From Candidatus Moduliflexus flocculans (GTDB taxonomy: Bacteria; Moduliflexota; Moduliflexia; Moduliflexales; Moduliflexaceae), in the NCBI GenBank assembly GCA_000739515.1, contig DF820455.1, positions 1,148,640 to 1,212,639 of the forward strand: a DNA stretch of 64,000 nucleotides, read 5' to 3'. Shown here piece after piece: positions 46,226-55,000 of this stretch. A program made the translations under genes and the position numbers. Positions within the stretch are counted from its first letter, which is position 1, and each line of letters opens with the position of its first letter. Below the pieces are notes generated by a model. It did not search any database. It saw only the letters and a list, made by a program, of their open reading frames with translations, and was not told where the DNA came from.

Positions 46226-46239
46226 GAGTAGAGGCTCGA

Positions 46240-46938
46240 TTAGCGCTGATGTTTCTTTCTGGCAATCCCTGCGATGCCGAGTAAGCCTAATCCGAGAAGC
46301 AGCATTGTAGCCGGCTCAGGAACCGGGTCGCCGATTTTGACGATGAAATCTTGTGCCTCTCCTGTTTTCCCAATAATATATGAGCTATTCAAACGAACCA
46401 CCGTTTCTGCTGAAAAGCTCTGCGGCAGTGATGACAAATAGGTTTTTGCGTTTGTAATCGCAGTCGCATCACCCTTAGTTACAGCAAAATTCCCTTTCGT
46501 TAAATCAATGGAGCTATTGGAATCTACGACAATTTCCCACAGCGCTAATTGCAATCCGGCGATTTCCTGTTTAGTTGAGTTCTTTTTGAAATATGTATCA
46601 AACAACCATGCCGCTTGCAAACCAACATTTTCATTATTCACCGCATAATCACTCGGCTTGACTAAATCTACCAGGACGTTTGATTTCGAATATTGCCAGG
46701 GATCAACACAAAATCCTGTAAACAGTTCGCCACCTTTTACCAAATTGCCGTTCGCGTCGCGCAATTTGAGATTGAATTCACCAGTGCTCATGTTCCCAAA
46801 ACTTGTCGTACCGAACGAATATCCACTATTGTTCCATGCGGCATTAACAAACGCTTCCTGACCGGATGCATATCCCATCGCCGGGATAACTAACGCAACA
46901 GCTAATGTTATTAACGCAATCTGTGTAAACCGTTTCAT
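46240..46938 (-). CDS. PEP-CTERM surface protein with possible thioester-forming domain
   Basis: A 232-residue exported protein. It has a signal peptide (QIALITLAVALVIPAMGYAS) and a C-terminal sorting signal VPEPATMLLLGLGLLGIAGIARKK: a PEP box, a membrane helix and a basic tail, recognised by an exosortase. The middle has GFCVDPW with Cys77 and LQLALWEI with Gln130. This Cys...Q-x-A-x-W pair resembles the internal thioester domains of some surface adhesins, so covalent attachment is conceivable. AGGAGAG 7 nt before the ATG is a strong ribosome site. The gene is preceded by a c-di-GMP-I riboswitch and terminator, so its expression should follow the biofilm/motility switch. It is monocistronic. 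Confidence 0.92.
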   Translation of the reverse strand: MKRFTQIALITLAVALVIPAMGYASGQEAFVNAAWNNSGYSFGTTSFGNMSTGEFNLKLRDANGNLVKGGELFTGFCVDPWQYSKSNVLVDLVKPSDYAVNNENVGLQAAWLFDTYFKKNSTKQEIAGLQLALWEIVVDSNSSIDLTKGNFAVTKGDATAITNAKTYLSSLPQSFSAETVVRLNSSYIIGKTGEAQDFIVKIGDPVPEPATMLLLGLGLLGIAGIARKKHQR

Positions 46939-47040
46939 ACCTGCTCTCCTTTTGGTTTTTGCCAGATGTCTGAGTCATCATCATGATGTTCTCATGCACC
47001 TTTCGGCATTTGGTTCTCAAACCGCTCGTGGAGCAGGCGA

Positions 47041-47069
47041 CAAAAAAAGCCGGTCTTTAAAGACCGGCT
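47041..47069 (-). terminator. Riboswitch-controlled intrinsic terminator
   Basis: On the minus strand: AGCCGGTCTTT / AAAGACCGGCT palindrome then TTTTTTTG. It lies 28 nt after the riboswitch aptamer and 102 nt before the PEP-CTERM start. TTGCC at the aptamer 3' edge (47100-47104) can pair with GGCAA just before the terminator (47072-47076), offering a switching helix. Confidence 0.88.
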
Positions 47070-47094
47070 GATTGCCCACAATGTGATATTCCAC

Positions 47095-47178
47095 TTTTTG
47101 GCAACCCAGCTGTCTCTTTTTTTAAGACCTGTGGCTTTCCGCCCCTACCTCACGATAGGTTTAGCTTTTTCAAAAAAA
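47095..47178 (-). ncRNA. Cyclic-di-GMP-I (GEMM) riboswitch
   Basis: Read on the minus strand: GCTAAACC, a 6-bp stem CCTATC / GGTAGG closed by a GTGA (GNRA) tetraloop, GGGGCGGAAAGCCACAGG, a second stem GTCT / AGAC, then AGCTGGGTTGCC. The conserved AAACC, AAAGCCA and the closing GGGTTGCC, with the tetraloop and its receptor stem, are the hallmarks of the GEMM-I aptamer. It should bind c-di-GMP; a 3',3'-cGAMP-type variant cannot be excluded by eye. An intrinsic terminator follows, so it probably controls read-through into the PEP-CTERM gene. Confidence 0.9.
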
Positions 47179-47179
47179 T

Positions 47180-47614
47180 TGTAGATTGTAAAAGAACAAT
47201 TGATATTTTTATTTAATGCAGTAAACATGCCAACTCATTCAAACGCGCATCAAACTATAGAGTATTTCAGAGAATATTTTGTAACGATCATCGCAATAAC
47301 ATCCTGAGAACACCTACGATATGGGCTATTTCATAAAAATACGCCGTGTGTAATTTTCGAAAGATTATATAAACGTGTTTGTTTTTCTTTATAGATTTTG
47401 AGGAACAGGTTCTTGCGAATGTCCTGAAACTGTTAAATTTTCCGACAGGTTTTCATCATTGCCGTCGCAAAATATCCCGGAATCATAATAAATATGGGAA
47501 GTTCTCTTTAATTTGGCGCCTGGAAAATTTTTCGACACCCGGTTGGATCGAGAAGGCAATGATGTAAAGGATAACGCCCCAGAGAACTCTCGACAAACTC
47601 TTCAGCAGCCGATA
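47180..47614. other. Gene-free AT-rich stretch
   Basis: The 435 nt upstream of the riboswitch are AT-rich and contain no reading frame with a recognisable family or ribosome site. The promoter of the riboswitch transcript must lie here but has no clear -35/-10 pair that I would name. Confidence 0.5.
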
Positions 47615-47872
47615 TTACGGGGCGGAGAAGTTTTCAAGCGCCGTAATTAATGCGAGCGCTTCTTCACGCGATGCTCCGCAAACCATTTCTTCAGCCTGAA
47701 ATGCTTTGCATACCGCCGGACGAGTTGGCGAGTCGAATAATGCGCACAGGCCATCAGCGCGTAAATGGAGGCAGCGCACGCCGGCAGGCTTGCCGGAAGG
47801 CATTCCAGGAATGGGCGATGAAATCGAAATCGCAATACAACACGCTCCACATCCGGCGCGGCACTCCATCAC
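47615..47872 (-). CDS. YkgJ-type cysteine cluster protein
   Basis: An 85-residue protein with the YkgJ pattern: CRAGCGACCIAISISSPIPG near the start, GKPAGVRCLHL in the middle, LCALFDSPTRPAVCKAF near the end. The grouped Cys (C-x3-C-x2-CC, C, C, C) probably hold a metal or Fe-S cluster. Members are small cytoplasmic proteins of unknown function. It begins 8 nt after the chemotaxis receptor stop on the same strand, so the two are likely co-transcribed, but no functional link is known. Confidence 0.88.
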   Translation of the reverse strand: MMECRAGCGACCIAISISSPIPGMPSGKPAGVRCLHLRADGLCALFDSPTRPAVCKAFQAEEMVCGASREEALALITALENFSAP

Positions 47873-47880
47873 TCACCTCA

Positions 47881-50442
47881 TTACAAAACTTTAAATACTT
47901 GAACGATGCTGTCAAGCATTTCGGATTGTTTCACCAAATCGTTCGCGGTCTGGCTGGAAATCGTCATAATATCTCGCAGCAGATGTTCGGCAATAATTTC
48001 CATCGCATGCATGGCTTCGACAATTTGCGCCGAATTTCGATGCAATTCTTCGGCTTGCTGCGAAATATTTTCCACTCGTTCCGCCATGTGCTGCATATTT
48101 TTTTCGATTTCAGCAGAGTTCTGATTTTGTTGAATGCTCGCCTGATTGATCTGAGCCGACATCGCCTGACTATTCTCTATCGCCAACACAACCTGCGTAA
48201 TATCTTCTTCCTGCTGCTGAATCAAGCCGTTCACCTGCGACACCATGTTCGTCACGCTCCCCATCGAGGCGCTAATCAATTGGCTGCTGGCAGCAGTATT
48301 CTGAACAACTTTGGCCGTGCCGCCAGCGCGTTCGGAGGCATTCGTGGCGCGTTCCAAAATGGTGTCTAACGCCTCTTTCACCGCGCTCGCTAACCCCATG
48401 CCCTGTTCGGCCTTTTTTAAGCCATCGTTCATGTGCTTCACGCCTTCTTCGGTTTTCTTGCGCAAGGTGTGAATAAGCGCGCTGATTCGCTGCGTTGAAT
48501 TTTTCGTGCGCAGCGCAAGTTCTTTAATTTCATCTGCCACCACGGCGAATCCGCGTCCATGCGAACCCGCCTGCGCCGAAATAATCGAAGCGTTCAGCGC
48601 TAATAAGGAAGTCTGCGCCGTGATTTCATCCACGATATCGAGAATCGAACTGACCTGTTCGCCCCAGGAATTCACCTCTTGAATAATTTGCGCCGTGTTG
48701 GATACCGCATGTTTTAAATCCCGCATTCCTTCGATAGACGCATCAACCGCGTCCTGTCCTTTTCGCGCGGCTTCTCGCGTGTCATCAGCAAGCTGTTGCG
48801 AGAGCATGGCATTATCCGACACATCTTTCAAGGAAACGTCAATGCGCTGCATGGCGGTCGCAGTCTGGCGCGCTACTCCCTCTAAATCGCCGATATACTC
48901 AGACATATTTCTGGATGATTTCCCAATCTGCTCGATCGCCGCTAACACGGTTTGCATATTTCCGGCTAAATGCCCGATGCTTGTAGTGACTTCCAGACGG
49001 CTGGCGCGAATTTGATGAATTGAGGACAGCGTTTGTTGGGCCGACGCCGAAAGATCCGCCGTATTCTCGCCGATCAGCTTGATAAACTCATCAATCCGCT
49101 TCACCGATTCGGTGGTGTGATCAACTGAGGTCGATTGCTGCTCGATACGCCGCGTTAACGATTCGATTTCCCGCAAAATGGCATCTGCCGTCACGCCGAC
49201 AGTCGAAGAAGAATCTTGAACTTGCCGGGAAATGGAACGCAATTGCTGAATCATTCGATTCAATTGCTGCGCTAACATGCCGAACTCGTCATGGCTTTTC
49301 ACCATAACGCTCTGCCGCAAATCGCCTTCGGAGGCCAGGCCAATCACATTGACGATATTTTGAATGGAATGAATCGTTCTATGGCTGAAAAAGTACGAGA
49401 GGACGAATGCTGCCAGCACTGAAATCGCGCCAAAGGTGATAACTGTTGTGAAAATCCCCTGTAATTCGTCGCGTTCTAATTTTTGTGACAGGCTGACTGA
49501 AATCGCGCCGACTGTTTCCGCATGACGCGTAATAAGGCAGTGTCCTTGAAAATATGCGTGTTCGTTGATATGAATCGGATAGATGGAGAGTTGCTGCGCG
49601 GTCTGTTGATATAACGCATCACAGGCGACATTCTGAGATGTGACAGACGGAATTATTTTCTGCTCCGGCAGCGTGCCTAACGAAAACTGATTGCCTGCGA
49701 ACAGATTAACATCAGTTTTACTCAGCGTGGCATACCGCGTGATCTCTTCTTGCTTGTACTCGATTTCTCCAACCATCACGCCGACTTTTTGATTTTTGCG
49801 ATAGAGCGGAGCTTCCACAGAAAAAAAGAGGATCGAATTTCTTGCAAGAAGCGTCACCGTCGTCTTATCAGGGATCGCATCAGCATAATGCACTGGAATA
49901 TTGGGGGAAATCGGTCGATCTGGAATCATCGCTCCCGTGTACATGATTGAGGAAATTTCTGCGGTATTATCAAGGGAAAAATACGTGTCCTGCCCGGTTG
50001 ACGATTTTAAGTAGGCGCCGATATGCTCGCCGCTGCCGTCGCGTTGATACGCCATTAATAGCCGCCCATCTTCTGCAAACAGCATCAGCCGATTGACTGC
50101 GCTGATTGATCCGAAATCTTTGAACGATCCGGCTAAGGACACTAAATAGGAAATAACAAATTGCCGAGAACCGATTTCTTCTTTGTTCTGATTATACAGA
50201 GACGCTGTCCAGGCTGCCGTTGCTTCTCGCGCTAAGAACTCATCGAATTGTTCCTGATAGCTTTTGATGCGGGTATGTATATCATCCAGAATAATATCAA
50301 AGGCAATTTGAATGCTATTCCGCGATTCCCGTTTTTGGCTTGCCCTGGCAAGCAGATAATATCCGGTGGACGTGCCGATCGTGGTCAATAGCACCAAAAA
50401 TAGACATAAAAACAGGATTTTCGCCTGAATCGTGGCTCTCAT
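47881..50442 (-). CDS. Methyl-accepting chemotaxis protein
   Basis: An 853-residue receptor from the ATG at 50442 (AGGG 7 nt upstream; a GTG five codons earlier is discarded). A transmembrane helix at about 6-25 (LFLCLFLVLLTTIGTSTGYYLL) is followed by a large periplasmic sensor (~30-325), a second helix (GIFTTVITFGAISVLAAFVL), HAMP, and the long signalling coiled coil. The tip reads NASIISAQAGSHGRGFAVVADEIKELA, a variant of the usual NAAIEAARAGE-x-GRGFAVVA; the Glu residues before the hairpin are replaced. It senses an external ligand and controls a CheA kinase. No che genes are nearby, so it works with distant partners. Confidence 0.93.
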   Translation of the reverse strand: MRATIQAKILFLCLFLVLLTTIGTSTGYYLLARASQKRESRNSIQIAFDIILDDIHTRIKSYQEQFDEFLAREATAAWTASLYNQNKEEIGSRQFVISYLVSLAGSFKDFGSISAVNRLMLFAEDGRLLMAYQRDGSGEHIGAYLKSSTGQDTYFSLDNTAEISSIMYTGAMIPDRPISPNIPVHYADAIPDKTTVTLLARNSILFFSVEAPLYRKNQKVGVMVGEIEYKQEEITRYATLSKTDVNLFAGNQFSLGTLPEQKIIPSVTSQNVACDALYQQTAQQLSIYPIHINEHAYFQGHCLITRHAETVGAISVSLSQKLERDELQGIFTTVITFGAISVLAAFVLSYFFSHRTIHSIQNIVNVIGLASEGDLRQSVMVKSHDEFGMLAQQLNRMIQQLRSISRQVQDSSSTVGVTADAILREIESLTRRIEQQSTSVDHTTESVKRIDEFIKLIGENTADLSASAQQTLSSIHQIRASRLEVTTSIGHLAGNMQTVLAAIEQIGKSSRNMSEYIGDLEGVARQTATAMQRIDVSLKDVSDNAMLSQQLADDTREAARKGQDAVDASIEGMRDLKHAVSNTAQIIQEVNSWGEQVSSILDIVDEITAQTSLLALNASIISAQAGSHGRGFAVVADEIKELALRTKNSTQRISALIHTLRKKTEEGVKHMNDGLKKAEQGMGLASAVKEALDTILERATNASERAGGTAKVVQNTAASSQLISASMGSVTNMVSQVNGLIQQQEEDITQVVLAIENSQAMSAQINQASIQQNQNSAEIEKNMQHMAERVENISQQAEELHRNSAQIVEAMHAMEIIAEHLLRDIMTISSQTANDLVKQSEMLDSIVQVFKVL

Positions 50443-50647
50443 ATTATGCCCTGTCACTTAAAATAGAGATAATAGCAGCGATGTGAAATGGCGTTATTAT
50501 AAATCAATGCAACGGTTTGTCAATGAAGAAATACAGGTTTTTTGTCTGTGGTGATATCTCGTGACGATATGTTCCGAATCCATTCACTGGCAATGCCGGG
50601 CGCGGTTGAGATAATAGCGTTCCAGCAAGAATAGAGACGACTTCTTA

Positions 50648-51505
50648 TCAGGAAGAAGAAACAAATTTCTCCCAACAAGACTGTAAAGCGCGTTTCGTAT
50701 AGACGCGTGCGATCTCTTTTCGGAATTCGGCGCTGCCGCGAAAATTCGTCAGCGGATGAATCTGCTCTGTCACAATATCAGCCGCCTGTTCAATCAATTC
50801 AGGCGTGAGCGTTTGCCCGACCAATGCGGCTTCCGCTGCTGGAATGCGAACCGGAATCGGTGCGACCGCGCCTAAGGCAATTCGCGCCACATCGCAACGC
50901 TGTTCCTTGACAATCATCGTAGTGGTTACGCTAACGACGGAAATATCTTCACGAGTTTTGCTGTTTTTGAGGAATGCGCCGGAAGCCTGCTGAAAAATTT
51001 TGGGAAGGCGGATTTCCGTGATCAATTCGTGAGGTTGTATTACCGAACCGCCTTCTGGCTTAAGAAATTCGACGATTGCGACCACGCGTTCGGTTTCGCC
51101 GCGCAACACGATCTGCGCGTCGAGCGCCAACAGCGGCGGAATCGTGTCAGCGGCAGAATGGCCGTCGGCGATATTGCCGCCGATAGTCGCCATATTGCGA
51201 ATCTGCTTGCTGGCGAACCAACTGCACATCTCCGTAAACATGCCGCTGGCAAGGCTGTTCATCAGCATAGAGCGGTAGAGCGTTTCGATGTGCGTTGCTG
51301 CGCCGATATAAATCCTCTCGTCATCTTCGTTAAGATAGTCGAGGCCAAGCTGACGCACATCAACTAAAAAATCGAGCGTCGGGTCTTTTTCTACAACGAT
51401 ATTCGTGCCTCCGGCAATCAGTTTCCCTTTGCCGGGTTGTTCTCGCAGCAAATGAATCGCCTCTTCCAGCGTGGCAGGCGTGAAATAAGCCGTAATATTT
51501 TTCAT
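50648..51505 (-). CDS. FAD-binding subunit of a xanthine dehydrogenase-type molybdoenzyme
   Basis: A 285-residue protein from the ATG of MKNITAYFTPATLEEAI (51505). The FAD_binding_5 domain has KLIAGGTNIVVE near the start and the flavin-contacting ATIGGNIADGHSAADTIPPLLALDA; a CO_deh_flav_C domain completes the protein (ALGAVAPIPVRIPAAEAAL). Such subunits shuttle electrons between Fe-S clusters and NAD+ in CoxM/XdhB complexes. The molybdopterin and 2Fe-2S subunits are absent from both sides, so it is an orphan here. It follows the cupin gene by 14 nt on the same strand. Confidence 0.9.
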   Translation of the reverse strand: MKNITAYFTPATLEEAIHLLREQPGKGKLIAGGTNIVVEKDPTLDFLVDVRQLGLDYLNEDDERIYIGAATHIETLYRSMLMNSLASGMFTEMCSWFASKQIRNMATIGGNIADGHSAADTIPPLLALDAQIVLRGETERVVAIVEFLKPEGGSVIQPHELITEIRLPKIFQQASGAFLKNSKTREDISVVSVTTTMIVKEQRCDVARIALGAVAPIPVRIPAAEAALVGQTLTPELIEQAADIVTEQIHPLTNFRGSAEFRKEIARVYTKRALQSCWEKFVSSS

Positions 51506-51519
51506 AACGATTTTCTGCC

Positions 51520-51939
51520 TTATGAATGATTGATAATCACAAGATACCGAAGTGGCGCATTCCCGGCATTTCTGATGCAATGCGGTTTTGAGGCATCAAG
51601 CAGCAGCGCCTCGTTTATGCCGACACGCAGCGTTTCACCCTCGACTTCGATGGCCGCTTCTCCTGACAACACATAAAACGCTTCCGCGCCCTCATGCGTA
51701 TGCGGGTCATGCGACTGCGTTTCTGGCGCAAGCTCAGAGACATGCAGCCGGAATTTCTGCCAATCCACATCGCTATCGAGCAGGCATCGCGCAATGCCTT
51801 TCGTCTGCTGTAATGAAAATTCCATCGTAACGATGTCGGCATCAGGAGTGTCAACGCTTGCGTTGGCACTCCTGGTGACTCCTGAAAACGTCCCGAACAA
51901 CGCACTCTCCTTATTAAGTTGCATTTTCCGGGACTTCAT
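51520..51939 (-). CDS. Cupin-domain protein with repeat-derived insertion
   Basis: A 139-residue single-domain cupin. Motif 1 is SHDPHTHEGAEAFYVLSG (H-x-H-x3-E-x6-G arrangement, metal ligands visible) and motif 2 is DASKPHCIRNAGNAPL. The segment around residues 23-33 (VTRSANASVDT) is encoded by a perfect 30-nt palindrome at 51844-51873 that belongs to a dispersed family, so part of the N-terminus derives from a repeat. A second ATG five codons in is an alternative start. It is probably a small metal-binding regulator or enzyme, perhaps linked to the FAD subunit gene 14 nt downstream. Confidence 0.85.
   Translation of the reverse strand: MKSRKMQLNKESALFGTFSGVTRSANASVDTPDADIVTMEFSLQQTKGIARCLLDSDVDWQKFRLHVSELAPETQSHDPHTHEGAEAFYVLSGEAAIEVEGETLRVGINEALLLDASKPHCIRNAGNAPLRYLVIINHS
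51844..51873. repeat. 30-nt palindrome inside the cupin gene
   Basis: AGGAGTGTCAACGC / GCGTTGGCACTCCT around TT. Same length and ends as the intergenic copy at 36730-36759. It is a multiple of three and leaves the frame open. Confidence 0.85.
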
Positions 51940-52008
51940 ATTCTGATTTCACTTCAAATATCTGCCTCGCATTTGGTCAAGAAGAATTTTCGGGCAAGCC
52001 GCGTCTAA

Positions 52009-55000
52009 TTATTTCTTCTTGATCGGCGGCTGCGGAATCGGGGTGGTGGTACTCTTTTTGACGCGGAGTTTGATGACGTTATTTTTCAACCGTTCGTCCA
52101 CCATGTCGCGGAATTCGGCAAATTGGTCATTGAAGACGTTGATCTGCGCCATCACCTTCCCCATCGGATCGCTCTGATCCACTGCGCCGAGCGATTTGTT
52201 GCGCTGGAACGTTTTGCGAATATACGTCAACCGTTCGCTTTCTTCCGTCGTCATCCAGCCTGACAACTCCTTGAAGCGGAGCAAATTGAATTCCGCGCCG
52301 GTGGTCAACAACTGCGACTCGTCGGAATAGTGATCCATCACGACCTGCTTGACTTCGTCGTCGTTCATGATCGGCAGGATTTTTTCCGTCATTTTGTTCA
52401 TGTTGCGATATGAGCCTTGCAGCAGGAACGGCGGCTCTTTGCGATACGCTTCGTCCTGCGTGGCAGAATAAATGTACTGCTTGTTGACTTGCAAGACGAT
52501 GGCCTGAATTTTCAGCAGTTTTTCGAAGACGCTGACGAATTCCCGCGTCTCTTCCAGCGCGTATTTGGCCTCGAAATTCGCGCCTTCGTAGCTGCCGGTG
52601 CGGGCGATTTTGATCATCTCGTACACGTCCTGCTGGCTGCGGGTGACGAGCTTGCTCAAGACCGGGTTGGACGTGAGGCAGTTTTCGAGGTACGACAGTT
52701 CGAACATCTCTTCGCTGCCGCCGATGATGTCGCCGAGATTGTAGGTGTCGGCGCGGTTCGCGAGCATGTCCGGCACGCGGAATTTTTCGCCGCTTTCGGT
52801 GTAGGGGTTGCCAGCCATGACGACGCAGACCTTTTTGCCGCGCAGATCATACGTGCGCGTCCGTCCGCGATAGACGCCTTCGATTTTGCGTTGCGCGTCG
52901 CACAGCGAGATAAATTTCTGCAAAAATTCGGGGTTCGTGTGCTGAATGTCGTCCACGTACAACATGACGTTGTTCCCCATTTCAAGGGCGAGATTGAGCT
53001 TTTCGATTTCCTCGCGGGCGGTGGCGTTCGGGGCTTCCGCCGGGTCGAGCGACGCGACGCGGTGGCCGATGGCCGGGCCGTTGATTTTCATGAAAATCAG
53101 GCCGAGCCGGTTGGCGATGTATTCCATCAGCGTCGTTTTGCCGTAGCCGGGCGGCGAAATCAGGAGCAGCAAGCCCATCAAATCGGTGCGCTTGCCTTCG
53201 CCATACGCGCCGATCTGTTTGGCGAGATTCGCGCCGATCAGCGGCAGATAGACCTTGTCAATCAGCTTGTTGCGGACGAACGTGGTCAGGACGCGGGGCT
53301 TGAATTCCGACAACCGCATTTCCGCCTGTTTCGTCTCCACGAGATCGCGCTTGATCTGCTGATAGGCGCGATATTCCGGCACGGCGACACGGTGAAATTC
53401 GTCGGATTCCAGCAGAAATTCGCTCAAATCCATCGGCAGCGTGTTGTCGCGCATTTTCGGATGCTGCCCGATCAAGCCGCTGACGACGCATTTCGTATCC
53501 ACCGGCTTGACCGCTTTGCTGTTGACGCCGCCTTGCAGAATCACGGTCACGGCTTCCAGCAGGAAATTCGGGTCATGCTTGCCGGGCTGCGACGCTGCGT
53601 AAAATTCGAGCCAATCCTGAATGATCGCCAATTTGCTCGCGAGGTCGTTTTCCACCGATTTCAGAAGCTCGGCGAACTGCGCGTCGGCCTTGTTCAGCGT
53701 CAAAAACTCCTTGAAGCCTTTGCAGATGTCGAAGGCGTCGTTATCCACCGGGAAGCCGTCGAGATTTTGCTGCAAATGCTCGACGAGAAAATCGGGGGTC
53801 TGGCGCAGATATTTCGGGTCGGTTTCCCAGCGCAACTGGCCGAAAAAGCGTTCGACCAGCGTTTGCAACTGCTGCGCGTATTTTTTATGCGAGACAAATT
53901 CGCCGCTGCCGTTGGAAATGGCGCGAAGCTGGCCGAGTGAGCGGATTTTGTGGCGCAGCATTTCGCGCTCGTCGCTTTGCGGCGCGAATTGCCAGAAAAT
54001 CTTGCCATACGCCCGAATCGCGGGATGAAAGCGGAGCGTTCCGGCCTGCTGAAATACCGGAAAAATCGTGGTCAAAATCGTGGCGCAGTCTTTGTCATGC
54101 ACGCCCTTTTCATAGCCTTCGTCGAAAAACGGCGTCATGAATTCCCGCACCGCTTCGTAGAGTTTTTCCGGCGCGGCGACGAGCGCGGGCAGCTCTTTCT
54201 GCCGCGCTGTCAGGAATTTGAACGCGAGATATTCGGAGCGATATATCCGGTCGGTTTCGCTGATGAGGTCTTGCGTCCAGAAGCGTTTGGTGGCCTGAAA
54301 CGCCGGGTCGTTGATCTGGTCGAAAAACTCCGTACCGGTGAGATGGAAAAACATCAGGCCGTCGCGCTGCACGGTCGTCAGCCCGAACGCCTGCCGGTTC
54401 ACGGTGAATTGGAAGTTGCCGAGCGTAATCACGTCGCCGCCGCCCGCATAGAGGTCAATCTGGTCTTTCAACTGCCGAATGCCGTCCTGCTGGGCGCTTT
54501 TCAGGCGGCTTGCCACGTCTTCGGCCTTCACGCTGTCGCCGAGTTCCTGCAACTGCGCGATGATTTCCCGCACTTTCAAGACCATCCGATCCGCCGCGAA
54601 ATAGCCGTTGATTTCGTCAATCGTCTTGAAGGTGCTGAGCCGGTTGACGATGCCGGTCAAAATGCGGTTCGCCGAGCCGAGCAACTGCGTCGTCTTTTTG
54701 TTCAAGCCCTCTTCAAGCTGAATTTTCTTCGTGTTGAAGGTGCTGTAAATCTCTTCGCGCTTGGCGGAGAGCTTTTCGAGGTATTCGTCGAAATCGGAAA
54801 AACGGCTTTCCAATTCCTCGATCTGCACCATCGTTTTCGTCAGCAGTTCCTCGCATTTCGCGGGCGTGACCGCCTGATCTAAAAAATTCGCGACGGTCTG
54901 GTTGATCAGCTTGAACTGCGCCGTGAATTCCAGCGCGACTTCGCCCGATTGCAGGGCTTTGCGCTGTTTGGCGAACAACGCTTTGGACTGGTTCAGCCGC

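Noticed and set aside
47379-47567. 62-codon plus-strand frame upstream of the riboswitch
   Set aside because: No similarity or ribosome site; AT-rich non-coding stretch.
52417-53940. 507-codon open frame on the plus strand
   Set aside because: Antisense to the conserved AAA+ domain of the DUF3686 protein; no ribosome site or recognisable motif.
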